Source of the DNA: Mucilaginibacter sp. PPCGB 2223
GTDB lineage: Bacteria > Bacteroidota > Bacteroidia > Sphingobacteriales > Sphingobacteriaceae
Assembly: GCF_001705515.1 (NCBI RefSeq)
Contig: NZ_MDJS01000001.1
Span: 62,001-126,000, forward strand
Reading direction: 5' to 3'
Length of the DNA: 64,000 bases
A program made the translations under genes and the position numbers. Under the pieces are notes generated by a model. That model was not told the DNA's origin and did not search any database. It saw only the letters and a program-made list of their open reading frames with translations. Shown piece after piece: positions 54,870 through 63,400 of the stretch (position 1 is the stretch's first letter; each line of letters opens with the position of its first letter).

Positions 54870-55934
54870 ATGAGAAGAAAGATATTATTTACTACTGGTT
54901 CAATGAATCAAACGATTCAGATGCACCAGATAGCCAGAGAGTTATCTGAATACGATTGTTGGTTTAGTCATTTATTTACCGATTCGACTATCATTAATAC
55001 CGCCCTAAAGCACACCACCATTATCGATGGGAGCGCTTTAGGGAATAACTTCAAGGAAAAATCAGAATGCTATCTGCGCAGCCATAACCTGCAGATAGAT
55101 TACCGTGCCGAAAAGAACGACTACGACCTGGTGGTTTTTTGTTCAGATATGATCATCCCCAAACGGATGACGGCTACCAAAACCATTTGGATACAGGAAG
55201 GTATGGTTGATAAGTTTAACGTTAAAAGCATGCTGGTTAAAGCACTGGGTCTGCCACGCTGGCTAAGCTGCGATACTTCGCTTAACGGTTCATCAAACAT
55301 TTGTGATATTTATTGTACCGCCTCGCCGGGCTATAAAAATTTCTTTACCGAAGCAGGCACCGATAACGAAAAGATCTTTGTTACCGGCATGCCTAATTAT
55401 GATAACCTGGAGCAATTCGTCAACAACGATTTCCCGTATCATAATTATGTGATGGTGGCCACTACCGATGTACGCGAAACCTATCGATTCGAGAACCGTC
55501 CCGCGTTTATCAAACGCGCCGTAAAAATTGCTGATGGCCGCCCGATGCTGTTCAAATTGCACCCGAACGAGAAGTTTGAGCGTGCCAAACGTGAAATAGA
55601 AAAATATGCGCCAAAAGGCACACTGGTATTCCAGGCAGGTAATACCAACGAGATGATCGCCAATTGTGAGGAACTGATCACCCAATATTCGACCGTGGTT
55701 TACACAGGCATCGCATTGGGTAAAAAAGTTCATTCGTATTTCGATCTGGATCAATTACATAAATTAACCCCTATACAAAACGGCGGCACTTCATCAAAAA
55801 ATATTGCCAATATTTGCCGCAACTTTATCGAGTTTAACGGAAACAAGGAAGACTTTGTAAAAAGCTTTAAGTACAGGCCTGCGTTATTTAAATATGCCGA
55901 AAGCAAACGTGCCCTGGATGCCGTTTCCGCCTAA
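54870..55934 (+). CDS. GT-B-like glycosyl/polymer transferase of a polysaccharide locus
   Basis: A 354-residue soluble protein. It begins with a Rossmann-like RRKILFTTGSMNQTIQMHQ and ends with a GT-B C-terminal half. Segments include FKLHPNEKFERAKREIEKYA, then ANCEELITQYSTVVYTGIAL, which resemble CDP-glycerol phosphotransferases and KpsS/KpsC-type enzymes. It may transfer the activated sugar acid made by the following genes. The ATGA-type overlap (stop TAA and next ATG share one base) shows tight coupling to the cytidylyltransferase gene. Confidence 0.65.
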   Translation: MRRKILFTTGSMNQTIQMHQIARELSEYDCWFSHLFTDSTIINTALKHTTIIDGSALGNNFKEKSECYLRSHNLQIDYRAEKNDYDLVVFCSDMIIPKRMTATKTIWIQEGMVDKFNVKSMLVKALGLPRWLSCDTSLNGSSNICDIYCTASPGYKNFFTEAGTDNEKIFVTGMPNYDNLEQFVNNDFPYHNYVMVATTDVRETYRFENRPAFIKRAVKIADGRPMLFKLHPNEKFERAKREIEKYAPKGTLVFQAGNTNEMIANCEELITQYSTVVYTGIALGKKVHSYFDLDQLHKLTPIQNGGTSSKNIANICRNFIEFNGNKEDFVKSFKYRPALFKYAESKRALDAVSA

Positions 55935-56770
55935 TGAACAGCATGGATCAAAATCCTGAAAAAATAGTTATCGTAGTACAGGCGCGTATGTCGTCGACCC
56001 GCCTGCCCGGAAAAGTCCTCAAGCCAATTTTAGGCAAAAGCCTGCTTAGCCGCATGATAGAGCGTTTGCAGATGATCCGCCACCAGGCGACGATCATTAT
56101 CGCCACATCGGATGCCGAGCAGGATGATATCATCGAAACGGAAGCCAATGCTATCGGTGTTCCCTGCTTTCGCGGAAGCTTAAGCAACTGCCTCGACAGG
56201 CACTACCAGGCAGGTAAAAAATATAATGCCGATGTGGTGATCAAAATACCTTCGGATTGTCCGCTGATCGATCCGCGTATTATAGACCAGGTATTGGATT
56301 TTTATCTTCAACATACAGGCGAATACGATTTTGTAAACAATCTGCACCCGGCTACCTGGCCCGATGGTAACGATGTCGAGATCATGACCATGGCCTGTAT
56401 CGAAAAAGCCTGGAAAGAAGCCAGCCGCCCGCTCGAACTCGAACATACCACACCTTATATCTGGGAGAACCCTGATAAATTCAGAATAGCGAATATCAGT
56501 TGGCCCGCAGGGCTCGACTATTCCATGTCGCATCGTTTCACTATCGATTACCCGGAAGATTACGAATTCATTAACCGTGTATACGAAGAACTGTATCCTG
56601 CGAAACACGATTTCTCCTGCGATGACATTCTGAAGCTATTGGATGAAAAGCCTGAGATTTATCAGATCAACGCCGGCTACGCTGGGGTAAACTGGTACCG
56701 TAATCACCTGGGCGAGTTAAAAACTGTCAGCGAAAAGCAAACAAGAACAATACCGGGTGGCGGGGTTTAA
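55934..56770 (+). CDS. SpsF-family CMP-sugar (cytidylyl)transferase
   Basis: A 278-residue nucleotidyltransferase. The N-terminal VVQARMSSTRLPGKVLKPIL is the nucleotide-binding signature of SpsF/CMP-KDO-synthetase relatives. IKIPSDCPLIDPRIID holds the metal-binding Asp region. It would activate a 3-deoxy-2-keto acid sugar with CTP. The next gene starts 60 bp on, after a possible internal promoter (TATATTTG at 56780-56787). Confidence 0.82.
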   Translation: MNSMDQNPEKIVIVVQARMSSTRLPGKVLKPILGKSLLSRMIERLQMIRHQATIIIATSDAEQDDIIETEANAIGVPCFRGSLSNCLDRHYQAGKKYNADVVIKIPSDCPLIDPRIIDQVLDFYLQHTGEYDFVNNLHPATWPDGNDVEIMTMACIEKAWKEASRPLELEHTTPYIWENPDKFRIANISWPAGLDYSMSHRFTIDYPEDYEFINRVYEELYPAKHDFSCDDILKLLDEKPEIYQINAGYAGVNWYRNHLGELKTVSEKQTRTIPGGGV

Positions 56771-56779
56771 CATTATTGC

Positions 56780-56787
56780 TATATTTG
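56780..56787 (+). promoter_or_regulatory. Possible internal -7 element before the transketolase genes
   Basis: TATATTTG matches TAnnTTTG exactly, 44 bp before the transketolase ATG. There is no clear TTG at the right distance. Confidence 0.3.
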
Positions 56788-56830
56788 AAAACCTTGTTAA
56801 ATTAATAGTTAACTACATAAAAATCTACAG

Positions 56831-57673
56831 ATGAGTGAATTAGAAGATATAGCCTTTAAAGTTCGCCAGCACATTATCCGCATGTCGACCGATGGCGGCT
56901 GTTTCGTAGGCGCATCTTTATCGGCAACCGATCTGATCGTATACCTCTACACCAAATTTTTAAACATTAACAAAGATAACCTCGACGATCCAAACCGCGA
57001 TTATCTGTTCCTATCCAAAGGTCACGATGTACCTGCCCTGTACGGCACCTTTGCCGAGATCGGTTTGATGGACGTGGAGCGTTTAAAAAATCACCTTTCG
57101 GTAAATGATAATATTTACTGGCACCCCAACACTAAAATTCCCGGTATCGAGTTTCACTCGGGCTCTCTGGGCCACTTACCATCAGTAGCTTTAGGCGTTG
57201 CTTTGGATATCAAAATGCGCGGCGGTAAAAACCGTGTAGTGTGTATTTTGGGCGATGGTGAACTGAACGAAGGTACCTGCTGGGAAGCTGTTTTGGTAGC
57301 CAATGCCTACAAGTTGGATAACCTGATCTTTGTGGTTGATCGTAACCAGTTCCAGGCCAATATGCCGACTGAGGACCTGATACCGCTGGAGCCCTTGCAT
57401 GATAAATTTACCGCTTTCGGCGCTGCTGTTAAACGTATCGACGGGCACAGCTTTGATGCCTTGCACGAAGCATTCTCGGCTTATCCTTTCCAGGAAGGTA
57501 AACTGAACGTGGTGATAGCCGATACCGTTCGCGGTAAAGGTTTGCCAAGCATATCTGCTCGTGCCGACCGTTGGTTCTGCAACTTTACGCACGAAGAGAT
57601 AGAGTCGCTTCTAAAAGAATTGGCCGGCGATCAGACAACCCAATTAACATCCGAAACTTTAGTAGTGAGATAA
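56831..57673 (+). CDS. Transketolase N-terminal subunit (TPP-binding)
   Basis: A 280-residue protein that matches the first half of transketolase. Key segments are LFLSKGHDVPALY, EFHSGSLGHLPSVALG and the TPP/Mg motif ILGDGELNEGTCWEA with VDRNQFQA about 30 residues on. It should pair with the next gene to form a complete split transketolase. Transketolases move a two-carbon ketol unit between sugar phosphates. In this locus the pair is probably a dedicated enzyme making the backbone or an amino-sugar intermediate, rather than the housekeeping copy. One base separates the two genes. Confidence 0.9.
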   Translation: MSELEDIAFKVRQHIIRMSTDGGCFVGASLSATDLIVYLYTKFLNINKDNLDDPNRDYLFLSKGHDVPALYGTFAEIGLMDVERLKNHLSVNDNIYWHPNTKIPGIEFHSGSLGHLPSVALGVALDIKMRGGKNRVVCILGDGELNEGTCWEAVLVANAYKLDNLIFVVDRNQFQANMPTEDLIPLEPLHDKFTAFGAAVKRIDGHSFDALHEAFSAYPFQEGKLNVVIADTVRGKGLPSISARADRWFCNFTHEEIESLLKELAGDQTTQLTSETLVVR

Positions 57674-57674
57674 T

Positions 57675-58610
57675 ATGTCGTACGAAGAATTATTGACCGA
57701 ATTAGCTGTTAACGACGAGCGTTATATCGTAATGACAGCCGAAAACCGCGCTTTGATACGCAACCTGCCTGCTAAATTAGGTAGTCGTTTTGTTGATACC
57801 GGCATTACCGAACAAACCATGGTAGGTGCTGCGGCGGGTTTAGCTTTACGCGGACGTATCCCGGTTTTACACGCACTGGCATCGTTTTTAAGTATGCGTG
57901 CTTTTGAGTTTGTGCGTACCGATGCGGGTATCCCTAATTTACCTGTTAAACTTAGCGCATTTATCCCCGGCTTTTTGTCGGACGGTAATGGTGCCACGCA
58001 CCAGGCTATCGAGGATGTGGCCATTATGCGCGGCATTCCTAACGTAACTGTTTTCGCTGCGGCAGATGAGCAGGACCTGGTAGGCATGATCGAAACCATC
58101 TGGAACTCGCCAAACCCGGCTTACCTGCGTATCAATACCCGTAAAACCGACTATCAGCATACACCGTTCGAAATCGGCAAAGCAGAAGTGATCAGCGAAG
58201 GCGCGGATGTAACTATCCTGACCTACGGTTTGTTATTTGAGCAAGCATTGATCGCTACACAAATATTAAAAGACCAGGGCCTGAACGTAGGTTTACTAAA
58301 CATGCGCAGCCTAAAACCGGTTGATGAGCAGGCTATTCTGAAAGTTGCCGCTTCATCAAAATTACTGGTTACCCTGGAAGATCACTTTAACACCGGCGGT
58401 TTATACAGTATAGTTGCCGAAACTTTACTGAAGCACGGCCAGTCAGCCAGGGTAATGCCGTATGGTTTGGATAAATGGTTTAAACCGGCTTTGCTGCCCG
58501 AAGTTTTAGCTTACGAAGGTTTTACCGGCAAGCAGATAGCCGAAAAGATATTGGGTTATACAACCAACGCCATCCAGCCAACCATCGCAACACCAGAGTT
58601 TGCAGAGTAA
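57675..58610 (+). CDS. Transketolase C-terminal subunit (Pyr and C domains)
   Basis: A 311-residue second half of a split transketolase. The Pyr domain carries RFVDTGITEQTMVGAAAGLA, with the Glu that activates TPP, and HQAIEDVAIMRGIPN. The C-terminal domain begins at about residue 175 (GADVTILTYGLLFEQAL) and ends GYTTNAIQP. It follows the N-terminal subunit by one base. A hairpin with a T-run (58622-58652) sits after it. Confidence 0.9.
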   Translation: MSYEELLTELAVNDERYIVMTAENRALIRNLPAKLGSRFVDTGITEQTMVGAAAGLALRGRIPVLHALASFLSMRAFEFVRTDAGIPNLPVKLSAFIPGFLSDGNGATHQAIEDVAIMRGIPNVTVFAAADEQDLVGMIETIWNSPNPAYLRINTRKTDYQHTPFEIGKAEVISEGADVTILTYGLLFEQALIATQILKDQGLNVGLLNMRSLKPVDEQAILKVAASSKLLVTLEDHFNTGGLYSIVAETLLKHGQSARVMPYGLDKWFKPALLPEVLAYEGFTGKQIAEKILGYTTNAIQPTIATPEFAE

Positions 58611-58621
58611 CAAACAGCATA

Positions 58622-58652
58622 AAACCTGCTCTAAACCAAGAGACAGGTTTTT
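58622..58652 (+). terminator. Intra-operon hairpin with T-run
   Basis: AAACCTGCTCT pairs with AGAG and CAGGTTT (one bulged A) followed by five Ts. It lies between the transketolase and aminotransferase genes and could partly terminate or protect the upstream mRNA. Confidence 0.5.
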
Positions 58653-58662
58653 GACTTTTTAA

Positions 58663-58685
58663 TTTTGACTTTTAACTTAAAAAAA
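58663..58685 (+). repeat. TTTTGACTTTTAACTT repeat abutting the aminotransferase start
   Basis: These 23 bases are identical to 11281-11303 upstream of preT. In both places the word runs through seven As to the start codon. Confidence 0.7.
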
Positions 58686-60028
58686 TGCCAAATACAGTAA
58701 AATTCAACGCGGATTACCCGGTTATCACCAGATCCAACGAGTTATACGAGCGTGCGCTTAAAGTGCAATCGCCGGTTACGCAAACCTTGGCCAAGGGCCC
58801 CGGTCAATGGACAAAAGGCGTAGCGCCAAAATACATTCAAAAAGCCAAAGGCTCGCATGTGTGGGATGTCGACGGCAACGAATACATCGACTATAACGCC
58901 GCTATCGGCCCGATCTCTTTAGGTTATGCATATCCGAAAGTAGATGAGGCTATCAAAAAGCAATTGGATGAAGGTATCACTTTCTCGCTGATGTCGCCTT
59001 TAGAGGTTGAGTTTTCTGAACTGATCCAGGAAGTTATCCCTAACGCCGAGCGCGTTAAAATATCAAAAACCGGTGCCGATGTTTGCTCGGCGGCCATCCG
59101 TGTTGCCCGCGCCTTTACCGGCCGCGAAACTGTGTTTTGCTGCGGTTACCATGGCTGGCACGATTGGTATATCGGCGTTACCAGCCGTAACTCGGGTATT
59201 CCTGAGGCCATCCAGAACATGACCTATACCTTCGATTACAATAATATCGAATCTATAAAGGAAGCATTGGATGATACCGTTGCCGCTTTAATATTGGAGC
59301 CATTTATTTTTGAAGCACCAAAACCAGGCTTCCTGAAAGAGCTTGCTGAAGTTTGTAAAGCAAACGGTACCCTGTTGATATTCGACGAAATGTGGACGGG
59401 CTTTCGTATCGCCATCGGCGGTGCGCAGGAATATTTTGATGTGAAGCCTGATCTGGCTGTATACTCAAAAGCTTGTGCCAACGGAATGCCTATCGCTATC
59501 CTTACCGGTCGTGCCGATGTGATGGATCTGTTTAACAGCGAAGTGTTCAGCTATACTACTTTCGGTGGCGAAACTTTATCGCTGGTAGCCTCAATCGCAA
59601 CGATTAATGAGTTACGCGATAAAAAAGTACCGCAATACCTTAACGAAAAAGGTGCTTTATTAAAAGATGGTTACAACCAAATCGCAGTTGAGTTTGGAGT
59701 AGACCAATACACCAAATGCGTTGGCTACAACTGCCGCAGTATGGTAACTTTTACACCCGAAGCCGGTAATGGTTTGGAAGTAAAGGCCTTTGTACAGCAG
59801 GAGATGATTAAACGCGGAGTGCTTTGGGCAGGTTTCCACAACATGTGCTACAGCCACAGCGATGAAGATATTGCTTACACCTTGTCAGCTTATCGCGATG
59901 TGATGCCTTTGTTAAAAGAGGCCATCGAAAGCAAAAATGTAAAATCGTACCTGAAAGGCGAAGTGCTGGAAGCCGTTTTCCGTAAGGTGAGCGATTATAA
60001 CATCAAACCTAAAAAAGCAACTGTATAA
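58685..60028 (+). CDS. GSAM-type class III aminotransferase of the sugar-acid locus
   Basis: A 447-residue PLP enzyme most like glutamate-1-semialdehyde aminomutase. Motifs: YIDYNAAIGPISLGYAYP, VKISKTGADVCSAAIRVARA, GYHGWHDWYIGVTSRNSG, LLIFDEMWTGFR and YSKACANGMPIA (Schiff-base Lys). FSYTTFGGETLS follows. It is not the heme-pathway enzyme by context. A transaminase or intramolecular amino-shift on a keto or amino sugar is likely, installing an amino group at a sugar terminus or C2. Its neighbours are a split transketolase and an SDR. Confidence 0.85.
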   Translation: MPNTVKFNADYPVITRSNELYERALKVQSPVTQTLAKGPGQWTKGVAPKYIQKAKGSHVWDVDGNEYIDYNAAIGPISLGYAYPKVDEAIKKQLDEGITFSLMSPLEVEFSELIQEVIPNAERVKISKTGADVCSAAIRVARAFTGRETVFCCGYHGWHDWYIGVTSRNSGIPEAIQNMTYTFDYNNIESIKEALDDTVAALILEPFIFEAPKPGFLKELAEVCKANGTLLIFDEMWTGFRIAIGGAQEYFDVKPDLAVYSKACANGMPIAILTGRADVMDLFNSEVFSYTTFGGETLSLVASIATINELRDKKVPQYLNEKGALLKDGYNQIAVEFGVDQYTKCVGYNCRSMVTFTPEAGNGLEVKAFVQQEMIKRGVLWAGFHNMCYSHSDEDIAYTLSAYRDVMPLLKEAIESKNVKSYLKGEVLEAVFRKVSDYNIKPKKATV

Positions 60029-60037
60029 GATAAGCCT

Positions 60038-60841
60038 GTGGATATTTTCTCATTAAAAAATAAAACGGCCATAGTTACAGGAGCTCTGGGCCTGATAGGT
60101 AAAAAACATTGCGAGGCGTTAGCCAGCGCCGGAGCCAACGTTGTGGTAGCTGATGTTAACGGCGCTAAATGCGAAGAGTTTGCAGTTGCTTTAGGCAGTA
60201 ACCATTTAGGCATAGGTGTTGATGTAACCAGCGAAACGTCGCTAAAGGCAGCAAAAGATGCCATCTTAGCTCAATACGGCAGCATTGATGTATTAGTGAA
60301 TAATGCGGCAATTAACGACATGTTTGAGAACCCGGCCATGGCTGCCGAGCTTTCGGCGTTCGAAAATTACCCGCTGGATGCCTTTCAAAAATCGCTGGAT
60401 GTTAACGTAACCGGTGTGTTTTTATGTTCGCAGGTATTTGGTACTGTAATGGCTAACCAGGGCAGCGGCAGCATTATCAATGTAGCTTCAACCTACGGCA
60501 TGGTTGGCCCCGATCAAAGCATTTATCGTAACGAATGCGGTGAGCAGACTTTCTATAAGTCGGCAGCTTACCCGGTAACCAAAGGAGCCGTGATTAATTT
60601 TACCCGCTTTTTGGCCGCTTACTGGGGTAATAAAGGTGTACGTGTAAATACCTTATCGCCCGGCGGTGTTGAGAACAGCCAGAACGAATTTTTTGTACAG
60701 AACTACTCAGCTAAAACTTTACTGGGCCGCATGGCACAATCAAACGATTACCAGGGTGCCATAGTGTTTTTAGCCAGCGATGCCTCGGCGTATATGACCG
60801 GCGCTAACCTGGTGGTTGACGGGGGGTGGACGGCGATATAG
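60038..60841 (+). CDS. SDR-family oxidoreductase
   Basis: A 267-residue classical SDR beginning with GTG (the frame has no better ATG). The cofactor loop is TAIVTGALGLIGKKHCEAL (GxxxGxG-like), then NNAAIN, a catalytic Ser in NVASTYGMVG and YPVTK for the Tyr/Lys pair. It ends LVVDGGWTAI. It would oxidise or reduce a hydroxyl of the sugar intermediate. It lies 9 bp after the aminotransferase gene and before a repeat. Confidence 0.87.
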   Translation: MDIFSLKNKTAIVTGALGLIGKKHCEALASAGANVVVADVNGAKCEEFAVALGSNHLGIGVDVTSETSLKAAKDAILAQYGSIDVLVNNAAINDMFENPAMAAELSAFENYPLDAFQKSLDVNVTGVFLCSQVFGTVMANQGSGSIINVASTYGMVGPDQSIYRNECGEQTFYKSAAYPVTKGAVINFTRFLAAYWGNKGVRVNTLSPGGVENSQNEFFVQNYSAKTLLGRMAQSNDYQGAIVFLASDASAYMTGANLVVDGGWTAI

Positions 60842-60925
60842 TTCATTAGTTCATCAGTTCAATAGTTCATTGGTTTTTTTAACCAGACAGGACTAATGAC
60901 CAATGAACCAATGACCAATGAACAA
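60842..60925. repeat. Word-like palindrome, TTCATTAGTT type, copy 2
   Basis: The left arm is TTCATTAGTTCATCAGTTC and AATAGTTCATTGG. The right arm is CTAATGACCAATGAACCAAT and GACCAATGAAC, ending six bases before the HAD gene ATG. Shares words with 5216-5309. Confidence 0.8.
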
Positions 60926-60930
60926 AAGAA

Positions 60931-61425
60931 ATGACAGATGAACAAAGGGCGATAGCCCAAAACATAAAACTATTACTGACCGATTGCGACGGCGTTTTAA
61001 CCGACGGCGGAGTTTATTACGGTGAGAATGGCGAGGTGCTCAAAAAATTTAACATCCGCGATGGGATGGGTGTGGAGCGCCTGCGTAACCTGGCAGGTAT
61101 TGAAACCGGAATTATAACCGGCGAATTATCACCGTCAGTAGCAAAACGGGCCGAGAAGTTAAAGATAACACAGTTGCACCTGGGTTCGAAAGATAAACCG
61201 GCAGTTCTGCGTAAGATCATTGCCGAATCGCAGATCGATCCATCGCAAATTGCCTATATAGGCGATGATTGCAACGACCTGGAAATTATGGCTCTGGTGG
61301 GTTTTACAGCCTGCCCGGCCGATGCAATGGGATTTGTTAAAGAGAAAGTTAATTATATTTGCCAGTCGAAAGGTGGCGAAGGGTGTTTTAGAGAATTTGC
61401 CGAATTATTGATCTCGGCAAAATAA
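60931..61425 (+). CDS. KdsC-type HAD phosphatase
   Basis: A 164-residue small HAD phosphatase lacking a cap, like KdsC and the N-domain of animal CMP-sialate synthetases. The DCDGVLTDGGVYY motif holds the nucleophile Asp and acid/base Asp; GDDCNDLEIM is motif IV. The family dephosphorylates 3-deoxy-2-keto acid phosphates. It sits 22 bp before the NeuB-family gene, so it most likely removes the phosphate from that enzyme's product before CMP activation. Confidence 0.87.
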   Translation: MTDEQRAIAQNIKLLLTDCDGVLTDGGVYYGENGEVLKKFNIRDGMGVERLRNLAGIETGIITGELSPSVAKRAEKLKITQLHLGSKDKPAVLRKIIAESQIDPSQIAYIGDDCNDLEIMALVGFTACPADAMGFVKEKVNYICQSKGGEGCFREFAELLISAK

Positions 61426-61447
61426 TTAAATTAAAAAGAGAAAAAAA

Positions 61448-62362
61448 ATGTCTCAATCAATCGAATTAAATACCGGGCGTAAAATTGGTGCCGGTGAGCC
61501 ATGTTACATTATTGCGGAAATCGGCATTAACCATAATGGTTCGCTTGATATAGCCAAAAAGCTTATTGACGAAGCCGCTGCCGCCAAAGTTGACGCTGTA
61601 AAGTTTCAAAAGCGTACCCCGGAGATCTGCGTACCTAAAGATCAATGGGAAATTATGCGTGATACCCCATGGGGCCGCATGAGCTATATAGATTACAAAC
61701 GCAAAACCGAATTTGGTACAGTTGAATATGCTGCCATCGATGCTTATTGTAAAGAGGCCGGTATCGACTGGTTCGTATCGGTATGGGATGTGGATTCGGT
61801 TGATTTTATGGAGCAGTTTGATACGCCTATCTATAAGCTGGCTTCGGCATCACTGACCGATTTTCCGTTGATCGAAAAGATACTGCACACCGGTAAACCG
61901 CTGATGTTATCATCGGGCATGTCGACCATGCAGGAGATTGAAGATGCGATGAAGCTGGTTTATGACTTCGATCCTAATTACCCGGTATTTATGGCTCATT
62001 CGACCTCTGCATATCCTTGCAAACCCGAAGAGCTGAACCTGAAAATGATCCCGACCTTAACCGCCAAATATCCCAAAGCGCCTATCGGTTACTCAGGCCA
62101 CGAAACCGGCCTGGCCACCACTGTAGCTGCTGCGGCAATAGGGGCAACCTTTGTTGAACGCCATTTTACCTTAGACCGCGCCATGTGGGGATCTGACCAT
62201 GCCGCATCGGTTGAACCGGGAGGCTTCCAGCGTTTGGTACGCGATATCCGCGACGTAGAAACCGCCATGGGCGATGGCGTGAAAAAGGTTTACGAATCAG
62301 AGATCGGTCCGATGAAACGTTTGAGGGTAAACATTAACCAACCCGAATTAAAAAGTAAATAA
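61448..62362 (+). CDS. NeuB/SpsE-family 3-deoxy-2-keto acid synthase lacking the SAF domain
   Basis: A 304-residue PEP-condensing synthase. NeuB-type features are IIAEIGINHNGSLDIAKKLI, AAAKVDAVKFQKRTPE, KLASASLTDFPLIEKI, MLSSGMSTMQEIEDAM and PIGYSGHETGLATTVAAAA then VERHFTLDRAMWGSDHAAS. Typical NeuB, PseI and LegI are about 340-360 residues with a C-terminal antifreeze-like (SAF) domain; this one ends right after the barrel. In Neisseria NeuB the SAF domain touches the N-acetyl group of ManNAc, so a substrate without N-acetyl, perhaps phosphorylated, is likely. Confidence 0.87.
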   Translation: MSQSIELNTGRKIGAGEPCYIIAEIGINHNGSLDIAKKLIDEAAAAKVDAVKFQKRTPEICVPKDQWEIMRDTPWGRMSYIDYKRKTEFGTVEYAAIDAYCKEAGIDWFVSVWDVDSVDFMEQFDTPIYKLASASLTDFPLIEKILHTGKPLMLSSGMSTMQEIEDAMKLVYDFDPNYPVFMAHSTSAYPCKPEELNLKMIPTLTAKYPKAPIGYSGHETGLATTVAAAAIGATFVERHFTLDRAMWGSDHAASVEPGGFQRLVRDIRDVETAMGDGVKKVYESEIGPMKRLRVNINQPELKSK

Positions 62363-62377
62363 AATAACGATAAGGTA

Positions 62378-63343
62378 ATGACCGAACAAGAAACATTTAA
62401 TCACGTTTCATTAATTACCACCATTATCCTTTTTTGCTGGATAGCCTTTATGATAACGTGGGAGCGCATCTCGCCTTACCGTAAGGGCTTACCTTTTTTC
62501 AGAGAGGGTTTTTGGGTCGACCTGGTTTGGTATACCCTGATACAGAGCTATTTTTTAAAGATATTGATCTTTGATTATATTATTGCTCCGATTGAAAGTC
62601 ATTACAGCTGGAAAGGGATCAGTTTTATGGCCGATTGGCCCTTGTGGGCGCAGGTAGCTTTTTTTGTGGTTACCCACGATCTGTATATCTACCTGTTTCA
62701 CCGCTTTCAGCATGCTAACAAGTTTTTTTGGCGTACGCACGAGGCGCACCATTCGGGTAAACAGGTTGATTTTATGGCCGGGTCGCGTTCGCATGCGGTA
62801 GAGATCATTATTAACCAGACTATCGAGTTCGGCCCTATTATTTTATTACTTGGCCCATATTCGCCCGTTATCCCGATTAAAGCTATGCTGGATGCCACAC
62901 TCGGGATGTTTATCCACGCCAACATCAATGTAAAGCTGGGCAAGCTGAAATACTTTTTGAACAGTCCCGAACTGCACCTTTGGCACCATGCAAACTACCA
63001 GGAAGTTTTTCATGCCAATTTCTCTACCAAATTTGCAATTTGGGATTACCTTTTCGGCACCGTGTATTTTCCAGATCATAAGCCAGGCGATAAACCAGAA
63101 AATTGGGGGCTGTATTACGACTACCCTAAGGACTATTTTGCACAACACGCGTTTTCTGTAAAACGTTTCGACGAGCGGCAACTGGTGGCTAAATATAAAT
63201 GGCTTGCCTGGTATTATAACCTGCGCCCCGGCTTTATCCAATGGTTTAAAAAAACATTCCTTTCAAAACCATTACCGGTTAATGATGTTAACCTTTCTGA
63301 AGAAAAAGAGGTTAGCGTGAAGCCCGAGCTTTTAGATGTTTAA
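62378..63343 (+). CDS. Sterol desaturase/fatty acid hydroxylase superfamily membrane protein
   Basis: A 321-residue diiron membrane hydroxylase with about four helices in the first 170 residues. His clusters: HDLYIYLFHRFQH, HEAHHSGKQVDFMAGSRSH and LHLWHHANYQEVFHANF. It belongs to the same superfamily as the 16213-16833 enzyme but is longer and of the alkylglycerol-monooxygenase-like type. Hydroxylation of a lipid anchor or a membrane lipid is possible. It is 15 bp after the NeuB-family gene and thus in the same operon. Confidence 0.83.
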   Translation: MTEQETFNHVSLITTIILFCWIAFMITWERISPYRKGLPFFREGFWVDLVWYTLIQSYFLKILIFDYIIAPIESHYSWKGISFMADWPLWAQVAFFVVTHDLYIYLFHRFQHANKFFWRTHEAHHSGKQVDFMAGSRSHAVEIIINQTIEFGPIILLLGPYSPVIPIKAMLDATLGMFIHANINVKLGKLKYFLNSPELHLWHHANYQEVFHANFSTKFAIWDYLFGTVYFPDHKPGDKPENWGLYYDYPKDYFAQHAFSVKRFDERQLVAKYKWLAWYYNLRPGFIQWFKKTFLSKPLPVNDVNLSEEKEVSVKPELLDV

Positions 63344-63400
63344 ATATTTAGTATCTTGGTAGCTTTTATTAACCCATTTATTAACTAATATCTACACATA

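Noticed and set aside
58685..60028. Heme-pathway glutamate-1-semialdehyde aminomutase (HemL)
   Set aside because: The motifs are of the same family, but it sits in a polysaccharide locus with SDR, transketolase and NeuB-family genes, so a sugar substrate is more likely.
54870..62362. Legionaminic, pseudaminic or sialic acid pathway
   Set aside because: The dehydratase, acetyltransferase and UDP-hydrolysing epimerase of those pathways are missing, and the synthase lacks the SAF domain.
62378..63343. True sterol desaturase and sterol synthesis
   Set aside because: There are no sterol genes in the window; the superfamily includes many lipid and sugar-lipid hydroxylases.
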